DNA of 64,000 bases. Source: Hyphomicrobiales bacterium (GTDB lineage: Bacteria > Pseudomonadota > Alphaproteobacteria > Rhizobiales > Rhodobiaceae). The DNA is taken from NCBI GenBank assembly GCA_002869065.1, contig PKTR01000002.1:496001-560000 (forward strand), given 5' to 3'. The translations under genes were made by a program, and so were the position numbers. A model generated the notes under the pieces. The model was not told the origin of the DNA. It worked only from the letters and a program-made list of their open reading frames with translations, and searched no databases. Positions within the stretch are counted from its first letter, which is position 1, and every line of letters begins with the position of its first letter. This document shows, piece by piece, positions 16,957 to 26,190 of the stretch.

Positions 16957-17844
16957 TCAGCCGCGAGGGAGGTCCGGGCTAAGTCCATCCTCCTCGATTG
17001 CCGGAACGAGCCAGCGCCCGGCGGCAATCACGACGAGGATGGAGACATTCATGACGAGGGCGTAGATCACGGCCGGGATCATGAAACGGTCGTCCTGCAG
17101 CAATTGCACGGCGATGAAAATCGCCAGCGCGACATTCTGCAGGCCGCATTCGACGGTGATCGCGATCGCCGAGCGGATGTTGAGCCCGATCAGCGCAGCG
17201 ATACCGAAACCAACCGCCATGGTGGCGGCATTGAGACCGACGACGGCGGGGCCAACCTCGGCCCAGTTCGCCTTGATCGGCTCCCACTGGCCCCAGAAGG
17301 CCAACAGCACGATGGTGGCGAACACGATGCCCGCAAGGCTGCGCGCCGGCGAGGCAACACGCCGGGCCAACACGGGGAACCGCGCACGAAAGCCCATGCC
17401 GAGAACGAGCGGCAGTCCGGTGAGCAGCACGATGGTGACGATGGTACGGCCGACCGGCAGGCTGATCTCGGCGCTGGCCCCGAGGAAGTGCTCAAGGCCG
17501 CTGCCGACGATCAACGGCACGGTCAGCATCGCCAGCAGACTGGTGACGATCGTCATGACGATCGACAGTGCCGTGTCGCCGCGCGCGACCATGGTGAGAT
17601 AGTTCGAGGTGATCCCGCCGGGTGCTGCGGCGAGCACCAGCAGACCGACGGCGAGGACGGGGGAAAGAGCGGCGAAATATGCCAGCGCCAGCGCGATCAG
17701 CGGCAGGCCGATGATCTGGGCGGCAAGCCCCCAGCCGAGCGCCTTCCACTGACCCTTGAGGCGGGTGAAGGCGGAAACATGAAGGCCAAGGCCGATCGCG
17801 AACATGATGAACGCAAGACCGAGCGGCAGAAAGATCGACTTCAT
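16957..17844 (-). CDS. Bile acid:sodium symporter (SBF) family transporter
   Basis: Polytopic membrane protein of 295 residues with about ten hydrophobic segments. SBF-family features are the AAPGGITSNYLTMVARGD stretch in the fourth segment region and, in the C-terminal half, AITVECGLQNVALA with the conserved Glu-x-Gly-x-Gln-Asn motif used for sodium and substrate binding. The ATG at 17844 is chosen because the first segment begins just after it; an upstream extension to 17922 adds only a Pro-rich polar stretch. The substrate cannot be named: bacterial members move organic anions as well as bile acids. Confidence 0.9.
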   Translation of the reverse strand: MKSIFLPLGLAFIMFAIGLGLHVSAFTRLKGQWKALGWGLAAQIIGLPLIALALAYFAALSPVLAVGLLVLAAAPGGITSNYLTMVARGDTALSIVMTIVTSLLAMLTVPLIVGSGLEHFLGASAEISLPVGRTIVTIVLLTGLPLVLGMGFRARFPVLARRVASPARSLAGIVFATIVLLAFWGQWEPIKANWAEVGPAVVGLNAATMAVGFGIAALIGLNIRSAIAITVECGLQNVALAIFIAVQLLQDDRFMIPAVIYALVMNVSILVVIAAGRWLVPAIEEDGLSPDLPRG

Positions 17845-18206
17845 GGCGTAGCGGTTTCCCTGAACCCGGTTTGCCAATGTCAGGTGAAAGGCTGTCCCGG
17901 CCGCTGGCGGAGGAGACGGCAATCTCGGAACGGCCTGTTATGGCACGAAAGGATGCGCGCTGTCCTCCGGCAACATTCCGGATATTTCGCCGCTGAGACT
18001 AGCGAGGGAATCCGTTCATGCCTACACACAGGGCAAACCATCGGCGACAGCTCTTCGCTAGGGATGGGGGGCTGTCCCCAGGCGGCGAAAACAATACATT
18101 CTACGGTCAGTTATCGAAACCGAACGCGGCGCGAACGGTTTTCTTTGAGGACAAACCGCACTAGGGTCAACCGGTGCTGGGAGAGGCGAAAAGCCGAGGT
18201 AGCCAT
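17845..18206. other. Divergent intergenic region upstream of the second sco
   Basis: About 360 bases between the leftward SBF transporter and rightward sco. It should hold both promoters, but no match good enough to report was seen, nor a 14-base FNR-type box. Confidence 0.4.
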
Positions 18207-18836
18207 ATGTCCGCGTTGCGCACGCCACTGCTTCTGATCCTTGCGGTCTGCATTGCCGCATTTGCCATCGACACCAGCCCGGTTCGGGCCGGCACCGAGA
18301 TCGTCACTGACGACTCCACAGCGATCGCCAAGCCGAGCCGACGCACCTTCGTGCTGACCGATGGCTGGGGCCGGACGATCAGCGACGACGATCTGATCGG
18401 CCATTATCTGCTGGTCTATTTCGGCTACACCTTCTGCCCGGATGTCTGCCCGACGAGCATGATCACCATCGCCGAGGTGCTGGACAAACTCGGCGATGAC
18501 GCCAGCCGGATCGTGCCGCTGTTCATCTCGGTCGATCCCAAGCGCGACACGCCGAAACACCTGCGCGAGTACACCTCGATGTTCGACGAGCGCATCATCG
18601 GACTGACGGGCAAAAAGGAATTCATCGACGCCGCGGTCGACGCCTACAACGTGCGCTACGAAATCGTCGAGGCCGACCCGAACGATCCCGACAACTACAC
18701 GATCGACCATTCGTCGTCGGTGGCCTTCGTCGCACCGGACGGGCGCATCATCACCCGCTTCGGCCACGGCCTGACGACGGATGAAATCGTCCGGCGCATC
18801 AAGAAGACGTTCGTGGCAGATCCACTGCAGAACTGA
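18207..18836 (+). CDS. SCO1/SenC family copper chaperone (second copy)
   Basis: Periplasmic thioredoxin-fold protein of 209 residues. The N-terminal hydrophobic stretch (about 5-27) may be a cleaved signal rather than an anchor. The copper ligands are Cys 77 and Cys 81 in FCPDVCPTS and His 168 in IDHSS. It is a paralogue of the product of 15259-15870 but only moderately similar outside the motifs. The ATG at 18207 sits just after a GAGGT site. The TlpA-like gene begins 20 bases after its stop, suggesting an operon that both reduces and metallates a CuA site. Convergence with the nos operon supports NosZ as client. Confidence 0.92.
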   Translation: MSALRTPLLLILAVCIAAFAIDTSPVRAGTEIVTDDSTAIAKPSRRTFVLTDGWGRTISDDDLIGHYLLVYFGYTFCPDVCPTSMITIAEVLDKLGDDASRIVPLFISVDPKRDTPKHLREYTSMFDERIIGLTGKKEFIDAAVDAYNVRYEIVEADPNDPDNYTIDHSSSVAFVAPDGRIITRFGHGLTTDEIVRRIKKTFVADPLQN

Positions 18837-18855
18837 CGACGTGCGCGTGTTGCCC

Positions 18856-19410
18856 ATGCATCGCCGCCTCGCATCAGCGCTGATCGCGCTCGGACTGTGC
18901 GCAACGGTCTTTCACGGCACGGCATCACCGGTGCGCGCGAGCGCCGACCGCCCTCATCCGCCGGCCTCCAGGGCACTGACCTTCCACGACCAACCGAAAC
19001 CGGTGACGGATTTCACCTTCAAGGCCGGCGCCGGCGAAAGCCGCAAGCTCGCCGATTATCGCGGCCACGTTCTGGTGGTGAATGTGTGGGCGCCGTGGTG
19101 CCTGCCCTGCCGGGAAGAGATGCCGAGTCTCGAGCGGCTGCAACAGGCGGTGAAGGGGCACAGGATCCTTGTGCTGCCGATCTCGGTCGATCGGCGCGGC
19201 GCGCGCCAGGTCGAGCTGTTCTATTTGAGCGAAAAGATCGCCGGTCTGCCGACCCTGACGGCTATCGCGCGCGACGCGGTCGCCGCCCTTGGCGAGGAGA
19301 TCATGCCGTTCACGCTCGTCATCGACCGCGAGGGGCGCGAGCGCGCCCGCATCACCGGGGCCGCGCGGTGGGACGACCCCGCCTTCATCGACTATCTGAA
19401 GGGGCTTTAA
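18856..19410 (+). CDS. TlpA/ResA-like periplasmic thioredoxin
   Basis: Protein of 184 residues with a signal peptide or anchor (about 5-28) and a thioredoxin domain with Cys 82 and Cys 85 in APWCLPCREEMPSL. The later cis-proline region reads EEIMPFTLVID. Such proteins keep cysteines of CuA-site or haem-binding clients reduced, and pairing with a Sco protein is common. The ATG at 18856 gives a normal signal sequence; GTG at 18841 is possible and neither has a clear Shine-Dalgarno, so coupling from sco is likely. It ends before a pair of hairpins. Confidence 0.88.
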   Translation: MHRRLASALIALGLCATVFHGTASPVRASADRPHPPASRALTFHDQPKPVTDFTFKAGAGESRKLADYRGHVLVVNVWAPWCLPCREEMPSLERLQQAVKGHRILVLPISVDRRGARQVELFYLSEKIAGLPTLTAIARDAVAALGEEIMPFTLVIDREGRERARITGAARWDDPAFIDYLKGL

Positions 19411-19413
19411 TTG

Positions 19414-19447
19414 AAACGACCAAAGACGCTGGCGCGTCCGGTCGTTT
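19414..19447 (+). terminator. Terminator of the sco-tlpA unit
   Basis: AAACGACC (19414-19421) pairs with GGTCGTTT (19440-19447), directly after the tlpA-like stop. Confidence 0.5.
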
Positions 19448-19452
19448 GGATA

Positions 19453-19497
19453 CTCGCGGATTTCTCGAACGCGCAAAGTGCTTGAGAAATCCGCGAG
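19453..19497 (-). terminator. Long hairpin ending the nos operon
   Basis: CTCGCGGATTTCTC (19453-19466) pairs perfectly over 14 bases with GAGAAATCCGCGAG (19484-19497). It begins seven bases beyond the nosY stop and lies between convergent operons. No long T-run follows, so it may work as an mRNA-end stabiliser as well as a terminator. Confidence 0.55.
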
Positions 19498-19504
19498 CGA
19501 TCGG

Positions 19505-20332
19505 TCAGACGAGATCCGTCGAGCGGAAGCGCCAATAGCCGATCGCCGCCAGGATGCCGCCGAACACCGCCGGATAGAGGAACGACCAGATCAAATATCC
19601 GGTGTGACCGAAGGCATCGAGGATGACATAGGCGGTCGGCCCGAGCAGCACGAGCTGCGGATCGAACAGCATCATCGCCGCGGTGCGGAACACCTGCATG
19701 GGGTTGGCGAGCGCCAGCGCGACGATGAAATCGACCGGCAGCTGCTCGCGGATCATCAGGCCGAGCAGGATAAGGTCGAGGAACAGGAGCAGGATCAGCC
19801 AGATCAGAAAGGCCGCGCCCTGGGCGATGTCGGTCGAGCGGGCGAGGCTCGAGATGAAGAAGCTGATGCCGAGGAAACACAGCACCAGCGAGGCGAGCAG
19901 GCCGGTGTAGAAAATGACATGGGTCCAGGGAACCTCGACGCCACGCGCCGCGCCATAGGCAATGGCCAACAGCATCGCCAGCACCACCGGTGAGACGACG
20001 ACCAGAAAGCGGCCGAGAAAGCGGCCCCAGTACCAGGCACTCAACGGCACCGGAAAGGACAGCATGTACTCGAAGACGCCGGTCTCGCGGTCGCCGGCCA
20101 GCGAACGCACCGTGGTGATCAGCACGAAGACCGGCAGGATCGCCATGGAAAGCTGGATATAGGTCAGCAGCAGGCGCGACAGGCCGGTGAAGCCCATCAC
20201 GCGGCTCTCGGTGAGACCGAAGGCGAACAGCGTCGCGATCAGCCCGCCGAAGACGAGCACATAGATGAGATACCAGCGCGCGCGCAGCGATTCGGAGATA
20301 TCCAGGCGAGCGGATTGCAGAAGACTGGTCAT
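19505..20332 (-). CDS. nosY: NosY-like ABC-2 permease
   Basis: Membrane component of the NosFY exporter-type ABC transporter, 275 residues with six hydrophobic segments. GDRETGVFEYMLSFPVPL matches the coupling-helix region of NosY and related ABC-2 permeases. In nitrous oxide reductase assembly NosDFY acts on the CuZ site, with NosF hydrolysing ATP and NosD in the periplasm. The ATG at 20332 begins just past the nosL stop, so the longer start at 20374 is rejected. It is the last gene of the operon. Confidence 0.92.
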   Translation of the reverse strand: MTSLLQSARLDISESLRARWYLIYVLVFGGLIATLFAFGLTESRVMGFTGLSRLLLTYIQLSMAILPVFVLITTVRSLAGDRETGVFEYMLSFPVPLSAWYWGRFLGRFLVVVSPVVLAMLLAIAYGAARGVEVPWTHVIFYTGLLASLVLCFLGISFFISSLARSTDIAQGAAFLIWLILLLFLDLILLGLMIREQLPVDFIVALALANPMQVFRTAAMMLFDPQLVLLGPTAYVILDAFGHTGYLIWSFLYPAVFGGILAAIGYWRFRSTDLV

Positions 20333-20333
20333 G

Positions 20334-20864
20334 TCACCCTTTCGGCTGAGCGTGGTCGTGTCCGTCGTCCGCAACGCCTTCCGGCAGGCAAAGGCTCGAC
20401 GGCCCCTTCTCGATCACGACCTTGCGCATCTCGTCGAAGGAGACAGTGTTCTCGCGGGCGGTGCCAAGCGCGGCATAGCCGTAGTCCATCGGCGTGATTT
20501 GACCGGGCAGGAAATGCGCCTTGCGCGCATCGAGCCAGGTCTTGCCGTCTTCGGCATCCATCACCCAGATCTCGGTCTTCGGATCGTCCTTCCACTCTTC
20601 CTGCTGGAGAAAGTGGATGGCGTCGCCGATATCGTCGAAGAAGAAGACCTTGTTCTTCGGCCCGCCGCGCACTTCGGCGGCGTAGCGCGGATCGGAAATG
20701 ATCATCCGGCACAGTTCACAGAGCTGGCGGTCGTAGCGGATGTCGACCGGGCCGGTGTCGGCCTCGCCGAAACAGGCGCCGAGCGGCAGGGCGACCGCCG
20801 TGCACACGAGGCCCTGCAGGAAAGGCCGCCGTCCGATCCGATATGCGCCACGCCGTGCCGTCAT
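20334..20864 (-). CDS. nosL: NosL copper-binding lipoprotein
   Basis: Outer-face copper chaperone of 176 residues. The N-terminal signal ends in a lipobox with Cys 31 (LPLGAC). The mature protein has the NosL copper motif Cys 49-x-x-Cys 52-x-Met 54 (CELCRM) followed by SDPRYAAE, and a C-terminal His-rich tail (GHDHAQPKG). NosL passes Cu(I) to the NosDFY assembly machinery. The ATG at 20864 overlaps the nosF stop by four bases and has CGGAG upstream; the longer frame to 21080 is an overlap artefact. Position between nosF and nosY differs from the common nosDFYL order. Confidence 0.93.
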   Translation of the reverse strand: MTARRGAYRIGRRPFLQGLVCTAVALPLGACFGEADTGPVDIRYDRQLCELCRMIISDPRYAAEVRGGPKNKVFFFDDIGDAIHFLQQEEWKDDPKTEIWVMDAEDGKTWLDARKAHFLPGQITPMDYGYAALGTARENTVSFDEMRKVVIEKGPSSLCLPEGVADDGHDHAQPKG

Positions 20865-21742
20865 GTGCGCTTCTCCGCGTTCCCGTTGGAGCCGGAGGCG
20901 GCGGTGAGTTCGAAACTGCGCAACAGTCCGGCATAGCGCGTGATCATGCCGAGGAAACGGATCCGGTCGGGGCCCGGGACGTCGCCGTTCCAGGCGGTGC
21001 CGGATTCGTTGGCGACAAAACCCCATTCGCCGACCGCCTTGGCGAACGCCGCGTCGGGTTCGCCCAGTGTGACGACGCATTTCTGCAGACTGCCCGGATC
21101 GACGGTTTCCACGACGCGGTCATCCAGGATGACGCGGCCGCGGTCCATTTCGACCACACGATTGACGAGGCCGGAGATTTCTTCCAGCCGGTGGGACGAA
21201 ATGATCATGCCGCGGTCGAGGCGTTCGGCGAGCAGGCCGAACAGCACACGGCGGGCGGCGGGGTCGAGGTTGGCGGTCGGTTCGTCGAAGATCAGCACGC
21301 GGGATTCGCGACCAAGCGCGACGGCGACGAGAATCTTTTGCTTCTGGCCGCCCGACAACTTGAAGAACGGCTTGCCGCTGACCTCGGCCAGGTCGAGGCC
21401 GAGGCGTTCGCCGATCTCTTCCATATGGGCGGGATCGGCGTTGCAGGTCTTGGCGGCGAAGCGCAGCAGGTCGCGCACCGGCATTTTCAGCGGCGGCGGC
21501 ATCTGCGGGACGAAGGCGATATCGCTAAGGACGGCGCGGCGCTCACGGCGCGGCCGGCGGCCACCGACCGTGATCTCGCCCTGATGGGTGTACTCCCCCA
21601 ACAGGCAGCGGATCATGGTCGTCTTGCCGGCCCCGTTGGCGCCGATCAGGGCAATCCGGTCGCCCGCGGCAATCGACAGCGACAGGCTGTCGAGGACCCG
21701 CTGGCGTCGGAAAACCTTGGTAACGCCGTCCAGTTGGATCAC
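20861..21742 (-). CDS. nosF: NosF ABC transporter ATPase
   Basis: Cytoplasmic ATPase of 293 residues. Walker A is GANGAGKTT (about 34-42), the Q-loop follows in the YTHQGEITVGG region, the signature is LSGGQKQ (about 131-137) and Walker B is VLIFDEPTANLDP. The roughly 80-residue C-terminal extension after the ABC domain is usual in ABC-2 exporters. It partners NosY in supplying the periplasmic NosD. Its ATG overlaps nosH and its end overlaps nosL, so the genes are translationally coupled. Confidence 0.94.
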   Translation of the reverse strand: MIQLDGVTKVFRRQRVLDSLSLSIAAGDRIALIGANGAGKTTMIRCLLGEYTHQGEITVGGRRPRRERRAVLSDIAFVPQMPPPLKMPVRDLLRFAAKTCNADPAHMEEIGERLGLDLAEVSGKPFFKLSGGQKQKILVAVALGRESRVLIFDEPTANLDPAARRVLFGLLAERLDRGMIISSHRLEEISGLVNRVVEMDRGRVILDDRVVETVDPGSLQKCVVTLGEPDAAFAKAVGEWGFVANESGTAWNGDVPGPDRIRFLGMITRYAGLLRSFELTAASGSNGNAEKRT

Positions 21743-22716
21743 AGCAAATCTCCCAGTCCCTTAAGACGGAACGTCAACGCGCCGGTCGGACAGGCATCGA
21801 CGCACATGCCGCAGCGGGTGCAGTCGGCACCGATATCCATATGCACGTCCTCCGCCCGGTTCTTCTTGGTCATCTCAAGCACGTGCGGCACCATGCAGAC
21901 CTTGCGGCATTCGCCTTCATGCAGGCAGTGCTCGAGCTTGTACTGCACCTTGACCGGAGATGTGGTGCCGATCAGGCCGTAGGTAAACCCGATCGGACAG
22001 ATATATCGACACCAGAACCGCCGGATATAGAAAATTTCGATCAGCAGCAAGATGGCGACCCATGCGACGGCTATGCCACCGCCATAAATCAGCGAGCGGC
22101 TGACGATGCCGACCGGCGAAATGGTTTCGAAGACGGTGTAGCCGGTGACGAGCGCGAGCAACGCGAACACCACGTAGAGCACCGTGCGGGTTCCGCGATG
22201 CAGCGGATGGTCGGACACGACCTTCTTGTCGGCGAGCTTGAGATGCAGCATCTCGGCGAGCTCGGCCAGCAAGTGGTACGGGCAGACCCAGGAGCAGAAC
22301 GAGCGGCCGCCGACGAACCACCACAGGAGGCCGACGGTGACAACGCCGATCACCAGATTGATGAGGATTTCCTTCTGGGCGAGCACGACCTGCAGGGCGG
22401 AATTGAGGTCGGCCATATGGAAGCCGACGAAACGCGATGCGGTCAGGGCGCCCTCGACGAGCTGAACGTCGAAATGGAAGGAGACGATGAACATCAGGTT
22501 GATCAGAATGATCGATGCCCAGCGACGGCCCTTCCACTTGTAGCTCTTTTCCTTGTTGTCGAACTCTTCCTTGATCAGCTGGATGCGCAGTTTCTTCTGC
22601 TCGGGCGTCTGCTTGAAGGCGTGCAGCTCGGCTGCCGCCGGCGTGTAGTCTTCCTTTTCCAGGCGCCGCGGTTCGGCACCGAACAACAGGCGCAGGGACT
22701 CGATAAACTGTCTCAT
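21739..22716 (-). CDS. nosH: NosH (NapH-type) polyferredoxin quinol dehydrogenase subunit
   Basis: Membrane protein of 325 residues with about four to five membrane spans, two CxxxCP motifs at the membrane (SFCSWVCPYHLLAE and WCRYICPIGFTY) and C-terminal ferredoxin sites (CLHEGECRKVC and CTRCGMCVDACPTG). It is the NapH-like partner of NosG; in clade II nos clusters NosGH is proposed to oxidise menaquinol and send electrons to the periplasm. The ATG at 22716 overlaps the nosG stop by four bases, and the longer start at 22785 is rejected for that reason. Naming rests on order and similarity type, not on a search. Confidence 0.88.
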   Translation of the reverse strand: MRQFIESLRLLFGAEPRRLEKEDYTPAAAELHAFKQTPEQKKLRIQLIKEEFDNKEKSYKWKGRRWASIILINLMFIVSFHFDVQLVEGALTASRFVGFHMADLNSALQVVLAQKEILINLVIGVVTVGLLWWFVGGRSFCSWVCPYHLLAELAEMLHLKLADKKVVSDHPLHRGTRTVLYVVFALLALVTGYTVFETISPVGIVSRSLIYGGGIAVAWVAILLLIEIFYIRRFWCRYICPIGFTYGLIGTTSPVKVQYKLEHCLHEGECRKVCMVPHVLEMTKKNRAEDVHMDIGADCTRCGMCVDACPTGALTFRLKGLGDLL

Positions 22717-23453
22717 GCCGTCCCCCACAGTTTGCGTTCGTCGATCACGATGCAGGCCGGATCGACGGGACAGATCATTTCGCACATGCCGCAGCCGACG
22801 CAGGCCTCATGCACCACGGGCGTGCGGCGCTTGTCATCGGCGTTGCCGTCGATCGGTTCCAGCGAGATCGCGTTCTCGATCGGGCATTCACGGACGCACA
22901 GATCGCACAGCTCGACGTCGTAGGGATGGTCGGCGACGGGAATCGGGTTCCAGCGGTCGATCTCGGTGTAGCGATGGATGCCGGGGAAGTCGGGGCCCCG
23001 CGCAAGGCCCTTGAAGCCTTCGCCCTTGCGCGCCAGGCACGCCTCGGGGCGGGCAAGGCGGGCGAGCCCCATGCGAACCTGTTCCTTCTTGTCGATGGCG
23101 TGGGTCAGCGCCCCGGTCGGACAGGCCAGCACGCACTGGACAGCGTCGCAGGAGAAGTCGCAGGCCTGCTTGCGCGCATCGATATACGGAACGCCGATTC
23201 CGAAGCCATCGCCGGCGTCGGCCAGCTTGATCGCCTCAACGGGACAGACCTGAACGCACTGCCCACACTTGATGCAGGAGGCGAGGAACGGTTTTTCCGC
23301 AAGCGCGCCGGGAGGACGCAGACGCTTGGCGATATCACGCAGAACGGGGACATACCCCATCAGCGAGAGGGCAACGGTTGCCGAACCGGCGAGCGCTGAC
23401 AGTAACAGCGTGCGCCGCTGGGTCCGTTGCTTGGCAGTGAGCTTTTTGGCCAT
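22713..23453 (-). CDS. nosG: NosG (NapG-type) periplasmic ferredoxin
   Basis: Protein of 246 residues with an N-terminal basic region and hydrophobic segment (about 14-35; QRRTLLLSALAG looks like a weak Tat signal). Four [4Fe-4S] sites can be traced: CIKCGQCVQVCP, the CDFSC...CVLACP group, CDLCVRECP and CVGCGMCEMICP. It is the partner of NosH in a membrane-bound quinol dehydrogenase module replacing the NosR of clade I systems. An Arg-Arg pair near residues 12-13 suggests export after cofactor insertion, as for NapG. Confidence 0.88.
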   Translation of the reverse strand: MAKKLTAKQRTQRRTLLLSALAGSATVALSLMGYVPVLRDIAKRLRPPGALAEKPFLASCIKCGQCVQVCPVEAIKLADAGDGFGIGVPYIDARKQACDFSCDAVQCVLACPTGALTHAIDKKEQVRMGLARLARPEACLARKGEGFKGLARGPDFPGIHRYTEIDRWNPIPVADHPYDVELCDLCVRECPIENAISLEPIDGNADDKRRTPVVHEACVGCGMCEMICPVDPACIVIDERKLWGTA

Positions 23454-23490
23454 ACCCTTTTCGCTCCTGGTTGTAATTTGGCGATCCCGG

Positions 23491-24837
23491 TCAGTTGCCG
23501 AGAATTCCGAACGGATCGACGCGTTCTACGCCGGCCTCGGCCGGTTTCTCCGAAGCGGTCTTGGCTTCGAACTCGCGCGTCATGCGGGGTTCGGCATCCT
23601 GAAGCATCACGAGAGGATCACTGAACGGCGCCAGCCGTTCGAGAAAGTCGAGCGCCGACAGAAGCGGCGTTCCCTTGAAGAAGGCAGCCGGCGGCACGTC
23701 CATCCAGACGCGGTCGGCGTAGACCATCATTGTATAGGCCTTGTCGCCGGTGCCGTTCTGGTCGTGGTCGAAACCTTCGAAATCGTCCCAGTAGTTGGCT
23801 TCCCAGGTGTTGCGGGTGGCGCCGGCGAACTCGCCGACGGAAGCCTGCTGGATATTGTTGACGAAGACGTTGTCGATGAACACGTTGCCCGGCCAATCGG
23901 TCAGGAAGCGCGCGCCGATCGTGTTGAAGGCCACCGTATTGCGGTAGATCCGGTTGGTGGTGTCGGGCTGGAACGGCGACATGTCGAGATAGATGCCGGT
24001 GGCATTGTAGAGGATCTCGTTGTCGGTGATCTCGACGTTGCTGGTCTCTTTCAGTCCGACCCCGATGCCGGTCGGGCCGAGCGCCTGGAACATCCGGTTG
24101 TTCCGCACCACGACATCGTCGGAATACATCAGGAAGATGCCGACGGAGTTCTTGTCGAAGCTGTTGCCCTCGACGAGATTGTATTTCGAGTACATGAAGT
24201 GCAGACCGTAGCGGCCGTTGTGCACGTCATTGTCGGCGATGCGGTTCTCCGAGGAATACCAGATCACCATGTCGCGCGAGCCGGTGACGGTGTTGTTCTC
24301 GACCTTGTTGTGCTTGGCGTACCACAGCCGGATCGCATCGCCCTTGACGCCAAGGGTGGCGTCGGACTTCGAGGAGATCTTGTTGCGGCGAACGATGTTG
24401 TTGTCCGCCTGCTGGATGTCGACGCCGAACAGGCATTCGTCGATGACGTTGTCCTTGACGACATTGTAATCGCCTTCGAGGCGGATGCCGGCATCGATGT
24501 CGTTGTGGGAATCGCCCGAATTCGTGACGTGCAGGTTCTTGATCGTCGTGCCGTTGGTGTAGACGCTGATCACCGTGCCCTTGCCACCGGCGTCGATGGT
24601 CGCCTTGCCGCCGCCATCGATGGTGATCGGCCGCTCGATCGAGATCGGCCCCTGGTAGACGCCAGGCGCCAGTTCGAGCACCGCCTTGTCCTCGGCTGCG
24701 TCGATCAGCGGCTGCAGCGGGATCGGCACGCGGGCCTCGGTCTCGGCCGCATCCGGGGTTGCGATGTGCATCACGGCGACGGTGCCAAGAAGAACCACGC
24801 CAAGCACCGCCGCGAAATGGCGAAAATGCGCGTTCAC
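23491..24837 (-). CDS. nosD: NosD periplasmic copper-processing protein
   Basis: Periplasmic protein of 448 residues with a signal peptide or anchor (about 5-25). The body is a right-handed parallel beta-helix made of repeated short strands of the GNxVxxNxI type, with many Asn and His, as in NosD and carbohydrate-binding PbH1 proteins. It works with NosFY and NosL in building the CuZ cluster of NosZ. It stands 37 bases downstream of the nosG start region and 109 bases after nosB-like, on the same strand. Length is typical. Confidence 0.93.
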   Translation of the reverse strand: MNAHFRHFAAVLGVVLLGTVAVMHIATPDAAETEARVPIPLQPLIDAAEDKAVLELAPGVYQGPISIERPITIDGGGKATIDAGGKGTVISVYTNGTTIKNLHVTNSGDSHNDIDAGIRLEGDYNVVKDNVIDECLFGVDIQQADNNIVRRNKISSKSDATLGVKGDAIRLWYAKHNKVENNTVTGSRDMVIWYSSENRIADNDVHNGRYGLHFMYSKYNLVEGNSFDKNSVGIFLMYSDDVVVRNNRMFQALGPTGIGVGLKETSNVEITDNEILYNATGIYLDMSPFQPDTTNRIYRNTVAFNTIGARFLTDWPGNVFIDNVFVNNIQQASVGEFAGATRNTWEANYWDDFEGFDHDQNGTGDKAYTMMVYADRVWMDVPPAAFFKGTPLLSALDFLERLAPFSDPLVMLQDAEPRMTREFEAKTASEKPAEAGVERVDPFGILGN

Positions 24838-24946
24838 TGCCTGTCTCCTCGCGCCCCGGGCACTGAACCCGGGGGCTGCCTCACTTCGAAATGGCGACAG
24901 GCGGCCCGCATTCCCCGTCTTGGCGAGCCGCCCATTTGCCGAGTGA

Positions 24947-26158
24947 TCAGCCTTGTGCCGATTCCTTCAGCGACTTGCGCCGCAGCAGGGTGGCCAGCAG
25001 CAACGCCAACGACGACAGCAACATCAGACCGAAGCCGATATTCGGATAGGAGTGCGTGGTGAACTGCGCCACCTTGCCCTGCCCGAACACGGTCGGCATG
25101 AACGGCTTCAGCGTGAAGGCACCCATCTCGTTGAGGCTATGGCCATACCACCACAGCCAGGCCGAATATTCGATGATGAAGAAGACCGGCAGCAGCATCG
25201 GGATCAGAACGACAATCCAGTACAGCATCCCGCCCGTCTTCCAGCCCGCGATCATCATGGCGACCATGCCGAGGATGATGACGACGAACAACGCATGGCT
25301 GACGAATTCCATCGTCCTGGCCATCGGGTCGATTTCCTGCGGGTTGTTGAACCAGCGACCGAGGTTCTTGTGGTAGTGCCAGATCAGCGTATCGATGCCG
25401 GCCCCGGTCCACTGCTTGCGCTCGGCTTCGGGCTTGCGGGTCTGATCCTGATTGAAGTTCTGCTTCAGCGTGCGGATATTGTCTTCCTTGCTCGCCGTTA
25501 CCGCAGTCTCCGCATTGATCGTGTCAAGCGCCGGAGCAGGTGCCGCGCCGGTTTCCTTCTGCGAATCCAGCATCGACTGGCGCAGCGCCTCGATGATCGG
25601 ATTGAGCTCGGTCTCTTCCTTGTCCGCTTCGCTTTCGAAGTCGGCCTGGTCGAGCGCGGTCACCAGCGCCGAGATGTACTGGCTGTTCTGATATTTCAGC
25701 CCGCCTTCGGTGTAGGAGGTCAGGTACATCCAGACCGCAACGAAGGTGAAGCCGACCGCCATGATGCCGAGGCGCAAGCGCCGGTCGACGAACAGGAAGC
25801 CCGCCAGCATGACGCCGAGCATCGACAGCAGGAAGGGTGAGAAAGCCTTTTCGACGACGCCGCCCGATGCGATCGGGTACATGCCGACGAAGTGGTTGAT
25901 GGTGTCCATCTCGTGGACGCAATCGAGCGCAACATCTTCGTCAATCTCGGCTTTTTCGACCTTCTCGCAGCCGTTGAAAACGCCGTTCATGTGGAAGTTG
26001 ATACGCACGCCGTCGGGAAATGCCTCGGGCGGATAGTTCGGTGCGGTCAGCGACACCCACCAGATGGGGGCGAAGTAGATCGCCGCGATCAAGACCATGG
26101 AGACCAGAATGAGTCCCTTGGTGACGAATTCCCGTTTTGTATTCACGCCTGCGCTCAT
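24947..26158 (-). CDS. nosB: NosB-like polytopic membrane protein
   Basis: Membrane protein of 403 residues with an N-terminal span (about 13-32), a periplasmic segment containing APNYPPEAFPDG and INHFVGMYPI, several further spans (about 105-170), a roughly 110-residue polar loop rich in Gln, Asp and Lys, and three or four C-terminal spans (about 280-395). The Tyr-Pro and N-H-(Y/F)-V/I-G-M motifs match my memory of the NosB family found behind clade II nosZ genes. NosB is needed for N2O respiration in Wolinella, but its activity is not settled. The long loop may be lineage-specific. Confidence 0.7.
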   Translation of the reverse strand: MSAGVNTKREFVTKGLILVSMVLIAAIYFAPIWWVSLTAPNYPPEAFPDGVRINFHMNGVFNGCEKVEKAEIDEDVALDCVHEMDTINHFVGMYPIASGGVVEKAFSPFLLSMLGVMLAGFLFVDRRLRLGIMAVGFTFVAVWMYLTSYTEGGLKYQNSQYISALVTALDQADFESEADKEETELNPIIEALRQSMLDSQKETGAAPAPALDTINAETAVTASKEDNIRTLKQNFNQDQTRKPEAERKQWTGAGIDTLIWHYHKNLGRWFNNPQEIDPMARTMEFVSHALFVVIILGMVAMMIAGWKTGGMLYWIVVLIPMLLPVFFIIEYSAWLWWYGHSLNEMGAFTLKPFMPTVFGQGKVAQFTTHSYPNIGFGLMLLSSLALLLATLLRRKSLKESAQG

Positions 26159-26190
26159 CGGCTTTTTATCCTGGACACCCGGTCTTTTTT

